Of a DNA stretch of 64,000 nt, positions 23,335 through 35,095 are shown in pieces. The notes beneath the pieces are model-generated. The model saw nothing but the letters and a program-made list of their open reading frames with translations. It did no database searches and was not told the origin of the DNA. Within the stretch, counting starts at the first letter, position 1. Each line of letters opens with the position of its first letter. This DNA comes from Tretioscincus oriximinensis (Eukaryota; Chordata; Lepidosauria; Squamata; Gymnophthalmidae), in NCBI GenBank assembly GCA_022410635.1, contig JAJVDF010000450.1, positions 667,563 to 731,562 on the forward strand. The letters are read 5' to 3'. The position numbers and the translations under genes were made by a program.

Positions 23335-23576
23335 TTTTCCGTCCCTAGGGTTATCGGGACTATCAAAAGTGATTTAGAACAAAAGAAAGAGTGTCTCTCA
23401 GGGCAAAACCCAGAACTTACGGTTTTCGGTTTGCATTTCTTTCTTTATTCTCTCCAATGTGCAGGGGGAGTTTAGTTGGCCAGATGTAGTTTTAAGTCTA
23501 TTCTGGAGTACTTTAGGGGGGAACTTTGCCTGGACACGTCTTAGCCCCTTCGTTCACGCATGCGCAGTCCAAAAAC
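23097..23576 (-). mobile_element. L1-like 5' fragment with 16-bp target duplication
   Basis: Perfect copies of caaatcaattattcta flank the insert (23081-23096 and 23577-23592), marking a target-primed insertion. Read on the minus strand, it has a 5' leader of about 240 bp starting near 'ttggactgcgcatgcgtgaa', then ATG at 23334 and an ORF1-like frame running to the insert end. ORF2 and any 3' UTR are absent, and I see no poly(A). LINEs normally lose their 5' end, so a copy that keeps the 5' end and lacks the 3' end is odd. Confidence 0.75.
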
Positions 23577-23599
23577 CAAATCAATTATTCTATAAGAAT

Positions 23600-26500
23600 T
23601 GCATGAAGGTGTTTTAAGGTCATTTTTTTAAAAAAAAATGCAAACAATTTATTTACTCACCTGCCTCCTACTCCTTTCTTACATTTAGTGCCTAAGTCAA
23701 ATACAAGTTGGTGAATTTCAGTTTCTCCATGACTAGGTTCTTGTTCCAACGGAATGCTAATTATAAATTACTAATATTTACCTTGCCACCATACAGTAAC
23801 TTCTGTGTCTTGAGTTAGTTCAAATGGTATGTTTTCCTTTATTTAGCTGCTTAGGATCCAAGCACAGAATTAGCCTTGAAATGTATTTTTAGGTTCTTCA
23901 CTATGCACAGATGTATTAACCTCTGTTTAAGAAACTCATGAATCCACATTTTTTTGCATGAGATTAGTTGTAATCCAAATCGAATCTGTGCTTCTATGGG
24001 CTGGTGGTTTGGGGCTTCTTCTGCTACTCTCTGCCTGGCATCATAGCAGCATCACTATCAGCTACCATGGGCAGAAACAGGCCCAGCCCCTAACATGACA
24101 ACTGACGTCTTGGCTTCCCAAGTGATTCCTAGCCATATCACAGACGGGAGATTTGAACAGCTCCTGAGAAAGCAGAGAAATTCATTCTCCAGGCCCNTAG
24201 GGAGCTGGTGTGCTCAAGAAAATGCTGCATGTGCTAATATATAGACATGAAGTTGCCCACACCTGATGCAATGGAGCCTTCATGTGCACTAGTACACAAT
24301 GGCACTTGCTCACTTCCTCATTGATTGAGCTGCAAGTGAGGCTGCTGGCCTGTGCTGCATTGCAATGCTTGCCAGCTACTTTCAGAGTTGGCTTCGAAGA
24401 TACAGAGCCTCAGCTCTGTACACTAGAGAGGCTGTGATGAGAATCTGAAGGAGGATGTGAAGGTATGTCAGCCACACCCTTGGTTGTTGGAACTGTGCAC
24501 AGCTCCTGCAGCCATGTCCATGATCATAAAAATCTAGATTAAGTAGTGTTGGCACACATCTGATCTGAAGTAGCACTAGCCCCCTATGGTAACCCTTAAA
24601 CTGGGTTACTTTATCTGTGCATAAAGGCAGCAGCAGCAGCTTGTGAATGTGACCCTGAATATTCATACTTGGTCACCTGAAACTTTCTACAGATGGGCTA
24701 GCATTTGACACAGCTTCCTTTCATTAGGGATGAAGCTCTCTGAGCAAAGGAGGTAAGTACCTAATGGAGCTTCTTCCTCCTTTCCTTCCCTCCGCTCTCA
24801 TGGAAGCAATATTTTCCCTGGAAAACTCCCCCTCCAGGGTGGGCTAAACTCTTGCTATAAAAATCCCAATTTCTGTACTAAAATGGTTTCAAAAACACAA
24901 TACACTATCTATTTGTCAAAAAAGAAACAGGAAGTGACACACGCCCCCCAAAAAACCACATAAAAGTGCAGAAATGCTTGTCTATACCACAGGGATATTT
25001 TACACAATATTATAAATCATGATGGAGATTCTTTGGAGGAATTTGTTTAATTTATCTCATGCAAGAAATTGGGGGAAATACTGCTGTCTATTATCTTGAA
25101 CATCAAGTGCAAATGATGCTGCAAGCACATTCATTAGGCTGGAGCCCAGCAACCAATAAATTTGCTTTAGTGAGTGCCAAAGCATTATAACTTCTCTTTG
25201 TTATTCACTCCATTAACATCAATCATAATGGCTATTTCCGGTACTCACATGAAGTTGAACTAATTCTCCAAGAATCCTTTGACAGTTCATCAATTATACA
25301 GTTTGTTTTTATGTCATCCTGAAATTCTAAGCATGTCTGCTTATAAGAAGGGAGTACCCCAGCATAAAAGACAATTCAATGGGAAGGGTTGGACACCCAG
25401 TGTCACAAAGTGGCAGAAATACTTAACTTTTATTAGATATTTCTTTCCTCTCTCTTAAAATGTAATACTTGGAGTATTTCCTGTGTTAGGCTTTGCATTC
25501 CAGCAAGCATACTGTGAAACAGCATGAAAAAGCTAATAGGGTTTTAAAGTTTATTGGGGTTTTAACTCACATTTTTCAAGTGAAGGATCTTTTGTGCAAT
25601 TTATAGTGTGGAAAATGGTCTTGCCAATGAAATATTTATTTGTAAGAAAGTTATGCTGATCTTGGCAGTCTTTCCATGTTAAAAAAATATACTTTGCTTA
25701 TGGAACATGTATTGGAAGAGTTTCCCCTACTGTAGAATTAATTCTGAAATTCAAAACAAAATGTTGAGGAGTAGTCTAATCATTTTTTTAAACGTACATC
25801 AGGCTAATAATACTATATTTCTTAAAGGTGCCACTGGTTTGCTTAAGATAAATTCAAGAGGACTACTGAGACAAAGCAAATATTTTGGGATCCAAATATC
25901 TGAGAGGGTGACTCCTCTCATACAGTTCTGACCATTGGTTAAAATATCCTGCAAACATTTCTTGTATCTTTTTGATGAAGTGACAAGAAAATTGGCCCAA
26001 CAAATCTTCAAGACTAGCAAATTTGAAAAAAGTTAAGCGTGACTTGTTGCCCCTCATGCAAGATTGCTATCATGAAGCTATTTTGTAGATCAAGGAAGGT
26101 TGGGTTAGTAAATGGACAGAATAATGGACAGAAATGTGCACACTCAATAACTCATCATCTATATTGGGTAGAGCAAGGCATCGAGGAGGACACTAAAAAT
26201 GGTACCTTGGCTCAGTATAGTTATATACTAAGGACACTAGAGGTTGATTTGCTGCAAAACCAATCAGGCTATAAAGTCTTTGGAGCTTGCTACGGACTCG
26301 TTTAACGGCTGGATCAGGAAGAGTTTTCTGAATGCAAGCAGCCTTTTCCTGCCTGTGCTCACTTGGAAAAGGACATATGGAGAAGATCGGTGTCATGTCC
26401 AAGTAGTTTTGCCAGTCCACTGACTTTAAACATCTTAACTAGGGAAACAGCGGAGACTTAGCAAACAGGGAACTATAAAGATAATGGAGTGGAATGGACA

Positions 26501-27380
26501 AAGATGCACGTTATTTTCTTTGCTGAAGATTAAAACTTTCCAAGGCCCTATTTTTAGCCTTGGTATATATATAAACTTCTTCAGAAGTGCATATTGCACA
26601 TCATCCCCTAAACAGTCCATTCTCCAGTCTTTTAGCTGTTGACAGCAGCCCAAAGCTCATCCTTTTGGTGTTGTAGGAGAGTCACACTAATCCCAATTCT
26701 GTTTCATGCAGGTTACTGCTTCATCTGGTTCTGGACATAGAAAACATTCGGAAGGGAATTTCTGTTTGAGTTCAGGGAGCTTTGTCTCCATCTGAAGAAA
26801 TCAACTGCTTGGGGCTGATATTCTATATTGTTTATGTTTCATAATCAATATAGAATTATTACTTTCTCTTCTTTCTTCTTTCCAGTGCTTCTAAATAGAT
26901 GGTGCAATATTGAGAGAAGAGAGTGTTGTTGGTAATATAATTTTGCTTCGTGCAACAAATAGCAGAATTCTCGGATATGCCTTCAGTGTGTATCTTAAGA
27001 GTGTAGTATTAGAATGACCTGACAGTAAGACACCTTAAAATGCTTTGTGGATTAGTATGAAATTGGTAGTTTCAGATTTATTGATCTATAATAATATAAT
27101 ACTAGAGGTTAAAAATGTTCTCCAGAAAAAAGTGCTTGCTGACTAATTTGTTCATTCCGTTTCAGAATCTAGCCTTGTGATATATACTGTCTTTTGAGTG
27201 AAAAATCATGTGTTTCTTAAACAGTTTCATAACTATTTTTCCAGACATTACGCTGTATCAGCTAAATTATTGAGTTGAATTAGGGTTGTATTGTGGATTA
27301 TAGCCCAGAGTAACACCTTGTTATCTACATACCAGTTTTAGAGTATTGCCGGCTCCAGGCACTATTGATTGAACCTACCT
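23600..27380. other. Intronic stretch, no gene recognised
   Basis: I see no transposon boundaries or exon here. A single ambiguous base lies at 24197. Bases 25080-25240 appear unique and lack repeat signs, but conservation cannot be judged from one sequence. Confidence 0.5.
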
Positions 27381-27382
27381 CT

Positions 27383-27530
27383 GGGCTATTTCTGCCCTTG
27401 GAAATAAATCTGGGATTTATTTCAGATTACACCCGAAATAGGGATCTGCCATCCACATATACTAATATGTGGATGCTAGTTTCCTATTCTGGAATATAAT
27501 CTGAAATAATTCCCAGGGCAGAAAGAGCCC
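27383..27530. repeat. Palindromic element, family A
   Basis: Left 'gggctatttctgcccttgga' and right (other strand) 'gggctctttctgccctggga' are inverted partners. Inner halves share 'atttcagatta' and 'gaatagg'. Same family as 955-1127 and 31831-31990. Confidence 0.7.
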
Positions 27531-28583
27531 AAATGCAGTTTTAAATCTGCAGCACAGAATTGTATTAAGCATTTCCAGTATAGTTCTGGGATACTGAGGC
27601 AATATCCCAAATATTGCTGTTGTAGTGGTGGGGGTGATAGAATTAGATAGTGCTAATAGAACAATAACAGTAACAGATATTGCTGTCAGGCAGAGCTAAG
27701 AGCCATGGATGCCTCCTGTCTTCTATTAGGAACAGCAAGGCAGTTGCAGGATCTATAGAAGATTCTACAATTAACTCATGTTGTCTGGAATCACCCTTAA
27801 AACTAAAAATAACATCTATATTTGTACCCTGTTACTATTTTATACCAAATTTGTCATATATTTACTGAGCCCGTTTCTCAGTTATTTGTGAATAGTTGGG
27901 ACTGACTCATTCCTATCCCTTGTGATGAAGACTGGCCTATGTCTGGGTTCAAGAACAGTCCTGCTCCTGGATGTAATAACGTGTAAACAAGATGAACTGA
28001 ACATTTTGTTCAGAGCCCACCCTTTGCTCCGCCCACCCCTTGGCATGATTGGGTGGGTGGAGCAATTATTAATCTTCTGCTTTTCAGACAGTTTGCTCCA
28101 CCTTTGATCTACAGGCACTCCCTACATTTCTTACCTATAATTTAAATCATCCTGCCTTTTGTCTTAATAAATGTCTTGATTATTTACTAAATTAAATAAC
28201 AATTTAATTTCTATTACCACCTAAAAGCCTCTTGTATATCACTAATTACCGTATATGCTCACCATGTCTGAAGAAACTCTAAACTTCTGAATAGTTCCTA
28301 AAGGTATCGCCTACATCCTGTGAGGTTCACATGGCCAGCGTCTACCAATCTTTTTAGTCTTTTAGGCTGCATAGCTAGAGTTCCACAACTTGGGAAGTTA
28401 TCACCTGAGACACCTCAATGTTAGGTTCAGTAGAAAATGGCAAAGGTAATCTTGCTGTTGATGTTCTTCCAAACACAATGGTGTAGTCATATAAAGCTCC
28501 CTTTAGTAGGGACTGCCAGTAGAGCCCCTCCCGAAGTTGCAAATATAATCCCAGTCAGGGTTTCTTTATCTTTAATCATTATA

Positions 28584-28791
28584 GAGGTGAAACCTTGTTA
28601 TAAAGAATCCTGATATAACAAAATTTGCAGTATAACAAACAAATTTGAAAGTCCCAGTGGAACACCCATAAGAGTAAAGTTGGTTACAATGGGTTTCGTT
28701 ATACTTATTTATTTATACTTATAACAACATTTCATTATAACAAACTAATTCGCCTGACTCCGTGGCATTCGTTATAATAGAGTTTCACCTG
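28584..28791. mobile_element. Tigger/pogo-like MITE, about 208 bp, TA-flanked
   Basis: Left end gaggtgaaaccttgttataa and right end (other strand) caggtgaaactctattataa are inverted repeats, with TA at 28582-28583 and 28792-28793. The interior is a series of 'tataacaaa' units. This style of terminus (caggtgaaac...gttataacgaa) is typical of pogo/Tigger derivatives. It has no coding capacity. Confidence 0.8.
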
Positions 28792-28884
28792 TATATAGTA
28801 GGAAATTTTAGATGGTAGCATCTTTGTTTTATTTCTATGTTTTGGAGAAATTATACTTTATAATGCTCTTTTTACCAAAGGGTG

Positions 28885-29048
28885 GTATACGTAGCTTTGT
28901 TGCATTCTCCACAATACTCTGGGATGTAGGTAGGGTTGAGAGTGATAGAACTGTAACTCGCTGGCTTTATGGAGGAGGGTGGAATTGAACCAGGAAATTA
29001 CCAGATAGAGACGAGCACTTTAGTACTGCACCAAACTGGTATTCCAAG
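28885..29048 (-). mobile_element. tRNA-derived SINE (MIR-like), antisense
   Basis: On the minus strand, 'ccagtttggtgcagtactaaag' resembles an A-box region and 'ggttcaattcc' (28981-28991) is a near-consensus B box (GGTTCRANNCC). The body continues through a CORE-like region to 'tgtggagaatgc'. It is diverged and probably old. It lies about 400 bp upstream of the SASH1 exon, outside the branch-point region. Confidence 0.7.
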
Positions 29049-29444
29049 GCCATTTGTGCCACGAAGAATCGTGTCAGAACAGAAAGAGTTCATCACAAAA
29101 GAGCACTGCTGCAACAAATAGGCAGCCAAAGTAGGTCACTGTTTGCAGTCCATCAAGGAGGGAGAAGCTTTCCTCCTCTGTTGGCAGGATTCCCAACAGA
29201 CAACGCCTTCTACAATTCTTTACCTGTGTTCCATGGGGCAGCCCTTGCTTGCCATAATGAGTGTTTTTGGAACAAGTTTCTCAACAAATGTTTAAAGTAG
29301 CCAGCCTCTTTTCTGAGTCATTGTATATTCTTCATTGGTTATGGATTTTTGAATTTTTTTGCAAGATCAACAAAGTAATTATGAGAGGCTCTCTAATTGC
29401 ACTCAGTGTACTTATAATCTCCTTCTTCTGGATCTTTCTTACAG

Positions 29445-29573
29445 GATGGGTCGTTAGGCAACATTGATGACCTCGCACAGCAGTATGCCGATTATTACAA
29501 TACATGTGTTACAGATGTGTGTGAGCGGATGGAGGAGCTCCGGAAACGGAGAGTGTCTCAAGATCTTGATGTG
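29445..29573 (+). CDS. SASH1: SASH1 coding exon (43 codons, first visible exon)
   Basis: SASH1 is a cytoplasmic scaffold of the SLY/SASH family with an SH3 and two SAM domains. It acts in signalling such as TLR4/NF-kB and in cell adhesion and pigmentation. This exon encodes [18 protein letters not shown], then [17 protein letters not shown] and RVSQDLDV, which I recognise as the N-terminal region just after the first coding exon. The segment is rich in acidic and heptad-like residues ([21 protein letters not shown]) and probably helical. RKRRVSQD is a basophilic kinase-type motif. The acceptor is ttcttacag, the donor gtaagtg. Both ends are in phase 0, so skipping would keep the frame. Compared with my memory of the human protein there are only conservative changes (for example FS to VT, E to D). 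No stop or frameshift is present. SASH3 and SAMSN1 are alternative relatives but fit less well. Confidence 0.95.
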
Positions 29574-30969
29574 GTAAGTGAGAAAGAAAAAGGTACCACT
29601 TGCAATTTTTAATGATGTAAATCATGCAGGAAGATGAGATACTGTGGTTAGCAACAGCCATTCTAGAGCAATCTTATTTTTAATTTGAAGATAGGGTCTC
29701 AAAATCACCAATTTTTACTTAGAAAGCTTGTCTTTGAATCTTTTGGAAGGACTTCAGGGAAAATACAGCAATTCAAACCAGTCTCTAAAATGCTATCCAA
29801 GTCTGTCCACCCACTTGTTTGTTGTTTGTTGTTAGTATAGATGTATCCATGCATGTAATTACATAGATACAATAATGTAGTTTCTTGGCAGGTACGAAGA
29901 AGGCTTGCCAGTCAGAGCTTTCTTCCAGAAAGAGGCAAAGGAATCTCTGTTTGAGGGGCTGTCAAATATTTAGCTTGCTTGGGTCACCTATACTTCTCCA
30001 TCTGGTTCCATCAGAATGCATGCATTTGGTTTTCTATGCCAATAAACTAAACAGACAGCAAGAGAAAACTATGCTGATTAAATTATGGACAGACCTCTTC
30101 AGGCTAAAATGTAAGAGAATGTGAACTCTTGAAAAATCCACATGAGTAATAAACTACATTATAAGAAGAAAGCTGGCTATTCAATTTCTGTTCAGGGTTT
30201 GCACTTTCTCATTTCTTACAGTAGTTGGGAGCAGAGATGGTAACATCAATTAGTGATGAAATTGTATTGAACAAAGTCACAATAATTGTTGATGTTGTTC
30301 TTTTTATCATGCCCTCTGGGGTTAGAGGACCCAGAATGACTCAGCTACTATCAAGTGAATATCTTAATTATATTGGGTAGCTGCAGCAGAGTGTACCATT
30401 GTTGTGAGTCATAAGCGTGACAGCTCTTTAATTGTCCATCACATAATTTGTCATTTTCTGCTTACAAAAATCTACTTTCAAAAATTTACACAATATGAGA
30501 TCCCAAATCAGTGTGAGTCAGAATCAAGGCAGCCTGAGTTATATATCCATTAACAAAGTACTTTGTTTCTTTCTACATTGTGGGGAGGTTAGTACTAATT
30601 CTTTGGAAAAACACACTAGTATCTGAAGAAAAGCATCCTATTTCAAATGCAATGAAAAGATTCCTTGCTGAAACAGGATTTTTTTCTGTATTAAGTAGCA
30701 TAACACCCATAATGCAAAACATTCAAATAGTTCAGTGAACAATTTGTAGATAACTTACATTTTTTAATATCATCTAGTTGACTCTTAACAACTTTTTGAA
30801 CTGTTAAATAAAATCTTTCAGAGGCTTATATAGTTCAAAATAAAGGTGAGCTGCATATCTTCTGACTTCTTTTGTGACTTGGAATAAAATCCAGTTCATT
30901 AACCCTCCTTGCCGTCTATTAATGGAAATGCTGCTGAGAGAGGCTTCAGTTCATCTTCAGAGTGAAAAA

Positions 30970-31283
30970 AAACAATGGCCCCAAGATTTCCTGCACATTG
31001 GGCAAACTATTACCTTCTGTTTGCCCCACAGAATCACATGTGTCCAACATTCCATTCACTCCAAAGGTCCTTTACTCCAGAGGAACTGTCCACTGCATAT
31101 TATCCAATTCAGCAGCCAGCATTTTGTAAAGTCTGAAAGAAATCTGTGATTGTAAAAACCTCTTGGCTCCTGGGTGGCAGCGAATGCTTGGGAATTATAT
31201 GCAGGCTCGCAGAGAATGCTGGGGATTGTAGTCAGGCAAGCGCAGCAATGGCTTCTGGGGCACATCATGTGATGAGACAAGCC
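30970..31283 (+). repeat. Family C repeat, copy 1 (with ZNF143-like motif)
   Basis: The sequence runs 'ccccaagatttcctgcac', 'ttaccttctgtttgccccac', 'agaatcacatgtgtccaaca', 'cagccagcattttgtaaagt', 'gagaatgctggggattgtag'. The same order, about 75-80% alike by eye, is at 60640-60960. No protein frame is shared. I do not recognise the family. It continues into the palindrome at 31201-31341. Confidence 0.7.
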
Positions 31284-31341
31284 TCAGAGGGCATTGCTGC
31301 GCTTGCCTGACTACAATTCCCAGCATTCTCTTAGCGCCTGC
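31201..31341. repeat. Palindrome with 50-bp arms carrying two ZNF143-like sites
   Basis: The arm gcaggctcgcagagaatgct (onward to gcgcagcaatg) at 31201-31250 pairs with cattgctgcgcttgcctgac (onward to gcgcctgc) at 31292-31341, with a loop of 41 nt. The right arm has ACTACAATTCCCAGCATTC, and the left arm on the other strand has ACTACAATCCCCAGCATTC. Both match ACTAYRNNNCCCR, the motif known for ZNF143. Binding is not shown by sequence. Confidence 0.8.
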
Positions 31342-31830
31342 ATACAAGTTTCCCTCTTCCTCCTCTTTCTCGTTCTGTCACAAATGTCGAAGGCATTAAT
31401 TGACATTTCATATATGACAGAGTCGCATATATGGGATTTTAAAAAGCTCATTTTATCATTATTTCTGGAAATGAAACATTGATGAAGTTAATATTGACTA
31501 TGGATTAACAAACTGACCCATGCTAGATCCAGAATTAGGCAAATTATTATATCATCCTTGGTTTGAAGGAATGTATATACAACAGATCTTCTGAAGTCAA
31601 GAAAGTCCACATAAGACAAACTATAAATGATGAATGACAATAGTAGGTCCTACTTCTTGTTAAATATGTAGCTTGAGATGTCTCTTAATTACTCATATAT
31701 GTTAGGGACAGTGAAGTTGGAAACTTCCAGTATCAAAACATATATGGTATTGACCCTGTTTCTGAGGAAATTGGCTCAATTTCTTGGCTGTTCTTCCCCT
31801 CTGGGAAATATTCTGAAATTACAATGTGTA

Positions 31831-31990
31831 AGGACTTTTCTGCACTGTGCCTTTTTCAGATTATATTTTAGAATAAGGATCTGTCAGCCACAAACTGTTG
31901 TAGACTACAGCAGTTTGCACCAGCATGCAAATAGCAGATTCCTATTCTGGAATGCAATCTGAAGTAAGGCCCCATGCAGAAAATGCTTAA
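31831..31990. repeat. Palindromic element, family A
   Basis: Left 'ttttctgcactgtgcctttt' and right (other strand) 'ttttctgcatggggccttac' are inverted. Inside, 'gcagtttgcaccagcatgca' and 'aataggaatctgctatttgc' pair with their opposites. Same family as 955 and 27383. Confidence 0.7.
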
Positions 31991-32138
31991 TCTTTTTTTG
32001 AACTTCATAAAAATAACCATATCTATACTTTCACTTGCAAAGTTACCCATTCTTCCTGAGCTATATAAGACATGCTCACAATACATATTAAACATCCAGT
32101 TTAGATAATCTCTTCAACAGGCTCGGTAGTCCCTGAGT

Positions 32139-34610
32139 ATCATAGAATCATAGAGTCTTAGAGTTGGAAGGGACCTCCAGGGTCATTGGGTCCAACCCCC
32201 TGCTCAATGCAGGATTCATCAAACCATCCCAGACAGATGGCTGTCCAGCCTCCATTTGAAGACTTCCAGCAAAGGCAAACTCACCACCTCCTGTGGCAAC
32301 CTGTTTCACTGGTTGAACACCCTGTCTGCTAGAAAGTTTTTTCTGATATCTAATCTGAATCTACTCCCTTGCAGTTTCATTCCATTGTTTCTAGTGTTTT
32401 CATGTGCTAATGAGAATAATGCTGATCCCTCTAGTCTGTGACAGCCCTTCAGATATTTGTAGACATCTATCAAGTCTCCTCTCAGTTTTCTCTTTTGCAG
32501 ACTAAATATCCCTAGATCCTTTAACCGCTCCTCATAGGACATGGTTTTCAGACCACTCATCATCCTTGTAACTCACTTTTGAACTTGCTCTAGTTTATCA
32601 ATGTTCTTTTTAAATTGGGCCCCTCAGAACTGAACACAGTATTCCAAGTGTGGTCGTAGCAAAGTACTATAGAGAGGAATAATTACTCCACGTGATTGAG
32701 ATTCTGTGCTCCTCTTAATACATCCCAGGATTGTGTTTGCCTTTTTGGCAGCTGCTTCAGACTGTTGACTCATGTTTAGTCTGTGATCTACCAAAACACC
32801 CAGGTCCTTCTCACCTGTGCTGTTGTTCAGATATATTCCTCCAATTCTATATGTGCTGTTTTCATATTTTTTTTTTTTGCCAGATGTAGGATCTTGCATT
32901 TCTCTCTGTTAAATACCATCCTGTTAGTTTCAGCCCATTGTTCAAGTTTGTCTAGATCTTTTTGGATCCTATCTCTATCTTGTTTAGTATTAGCAACACC
33001 GCCTAACTTTGTGTATTTTAGCAAATGTGATAAGTTTTCCTTCAATTCCCTCAACTAGGTCATTTATAAATATGTTAAATAGCACTGGACCCAGAACAGA
33101 CTCCACTTGTGATACTCCACTTGAAACATTCTTCCAATTAGATGTGCAACCATTTATTACCACTCTCTTGAGTACAATCACTAAGCCAGTTTGAATCCAT
33201 CTAACTGTTGTTTTGTCAATCCCATATTTGACCATTTTTTCAATAAGGATGGAATGAGATACTTTGTCAAATGCTTTACTGAAGTCAAAATATACCACGT
33301 CTACTGCATTTCCCTGATCAACCCATTTGGGGATTCTATCATAGAAATAAATTAGATTAGTCTGGCATGACTTGTTTGTTACAAATCCATGTTGGCTCTC
33401 ATTAATATGCTGTTTTATAACTTGTAGTTTCCTGATTCCACCTTTTTCCCCTTTTTGACAATAGGAACAACATTTGCCCTTCTCCATTCTACTGGGACTT
33501 CTCCTGTTGTCCACGAATTTTCAAAGATCACTGCAAGTGGTTCTGCTATTACTTCTGCTAGTTCCTTCAGTACCCTAGGATGTAGTTCATCTGGGCCTGG
33601 AGACTTGAATTCATTTAAACTAAGAGTTCCCTCACCTTTGTTTATTAAGTGTTTTGATTCTTTTGTTCCTTCAAAAGTACAGTGAAGGACATCTGTTTTT
33701 GTATGACCTTTCTCAGAAAAAAACAGATGCAAAATAAGTGTTCAGAAGTTCAGCTTTCTCAGTATTGTTTTTGATCAATTCACCATTTTCCCTTTATAGA
33801 ACTCCTGTAGCATCTTTAGCTTTTCTGTTTCTTTTGACGTACTCTTTTCTTTTTCTTTTAACGTAGCTTTAAATTTTCTGACACTTGCCATACAGTTGCT
33901 GCAGACTGCCTTATGTTCTTCCTTAGAAATGTCCCCTTACTTCCATTTCATAAACAGTATTTTTTCCTTTTTAGTAAGTTATTAAGATCTGGGTTCATCC
34001 ACAGTGGCCTCCTTAGATGCTTCCCATGTTTTCTTTTTTTGGAGATTGTTAAAGATTGTGCTTCTAGAATCTCATTTTGCAAGATTTCCGATCCTTCTTG
34101 ATCATTTCTGTTCTTTAAGACAGTCAACCATTGCATCCTTCCTACCCTCCTTCTGAGTCCTTCAAAATCTGCTCTTCTGAAATTCTGTCTTGAAGTCTGA
34201 GTCTTCCTCCCTTTGTTGTGTAGAATTCAAAGATTACATGGTCACTGCCCTCTAGGGTCCCAGCCACCCTGTCTTCCTCAACCTTTTTGTTGGTAAGAAT
34301 TAGATCCAGGATATCAGATCCCCTTGTTTTTTCCTCCACTTTTTGGCAGATAAAATTATCAGCTAGAGCTGATAAAAATTTAGTAGGTCTGTGATTTTTG
34401 TCTGAGAGAGATTCCCAACAAATGTCTGGATAGTTAAAATCTCCCATAATCGCCATGTCATGTTTATTTGAGAACAAAGTCATTGTTGTAGGAAGAGTTC
34501 ATCCATATCTTCTGTTTGTCCAGGAGGCCTATAATAAACTCCCACGATAATGTCCTTTCTGTAATATAACCTTATTTCACAATTTTGTTCTGGCTCTGTC
34601 ATACTCTGTA
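32139..34610 (-). mobile_element. CR1 LINE, 5'-truncated, inactive
   Basis: The 3' end (32139-32175) is the CR1 octamer region, attctatgattctatgat on the minus strand. Going upstream, protein fragments in broken frames show the C-terminal block SYEERLKDLGIFSLQKRKL, LRPHLEYCVQF, DLGVLVDHRLNMSQQSE, then reverse transcriptase [18 protein letters not shown] and [13 protein letters not shown]. Further upstream are the endonuclease C-terminus GDFNYPDICWESL and SDHVIFEF. The conserved FADD site is destroyed (FAKIHK with a frameshift). Upstream of about 34610 the match ends, so the first part of the endonuclease and ORF1 are missing. Frames lie at 34142-34483, 33415-33732, 32990-33514, 32827-33054, 32624-32899 and 32306-32563. 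It can no longer move. Confidence 0.95.
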
Positions 34611-34987
34611 CTAGCATATGAATGACATTCCAAATCAGATCCCATAATAATGCTCAATGCAGAAAGTTATACATGTTTTTGTTTTTGTCTTTTGCTTTGA
34701 TGTAAATTACCATGAACTTGCTTCAAGGATTGTCATGCCAAGTCATAGGAGAGATACTAAGTAGCCATTCACTATAAGCCTTTGATATTGAAAACATACT
34801 GCAAACCAGCCTTCTTTTCACAGTATATTCAAACTTGGTTCATCATAGTTTTCATGGCATTCAAACTGCATCGTATCTGATTATATAAAACTTACATTGT
34901 TGTTGTTAGGAGATAACTGTATTAGGTTATATTATTATTTCCAGAAAAGGGTCCTAGCACCTTAGAGATAGAGCACAAGCTTTTGTA

Positions 34988-35095
34988 GGGCCCTTTCTGC
35001 ACAGGGCTTTACCTGGATTATATCTCAGACTAGGAACCTGGATTATATCTCAGACCAGGGACCTGGATTATATCTCAGACTAGGAACCTGTATGA
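34988..35095. repeat. Half of a family A element with a 25-bp repeat times three
   Basis: It opens 'gggccctttctgcacagggc', the family A terminus, then acctggattatatctcagac plus five bases is repeated three times at 35011-35085 with one or two differences. The opposite terminus is absent. A further half-element (other strand 'ctttctgcattgagcattat') lies near 34630-34668. Confidence 0.65.

Larger units (their letters stand above)
1..29444 (+). other. SASH1: SASH1 intron upstream of first visible coding exon (partial)
   Basis: This whole stretch lies upstream of the first recognisable SASH1 exon and ends in a good acceptor, a pyrimidine-rich run followed by ttcttacag at 29436-29444. I see no spliceable conserved coding exon in it on either strand. 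Open frames are short and mostly fall inside repeats. In mammals the first SASH1 intron is long, which fits. The stretch holds most of the dated transposon insertions listed separately. An alternative promoter or first exon of SASH1 cannot be excluded from sequence alone. Confidence 0.75.

Noticed and set aside
28254..28330. Possible tRNA or small RNA gene
   Set aside because: I could not fold a cloverleaf or find both A and B boxes. The clear boxes are in the SINE at 28885-29048.
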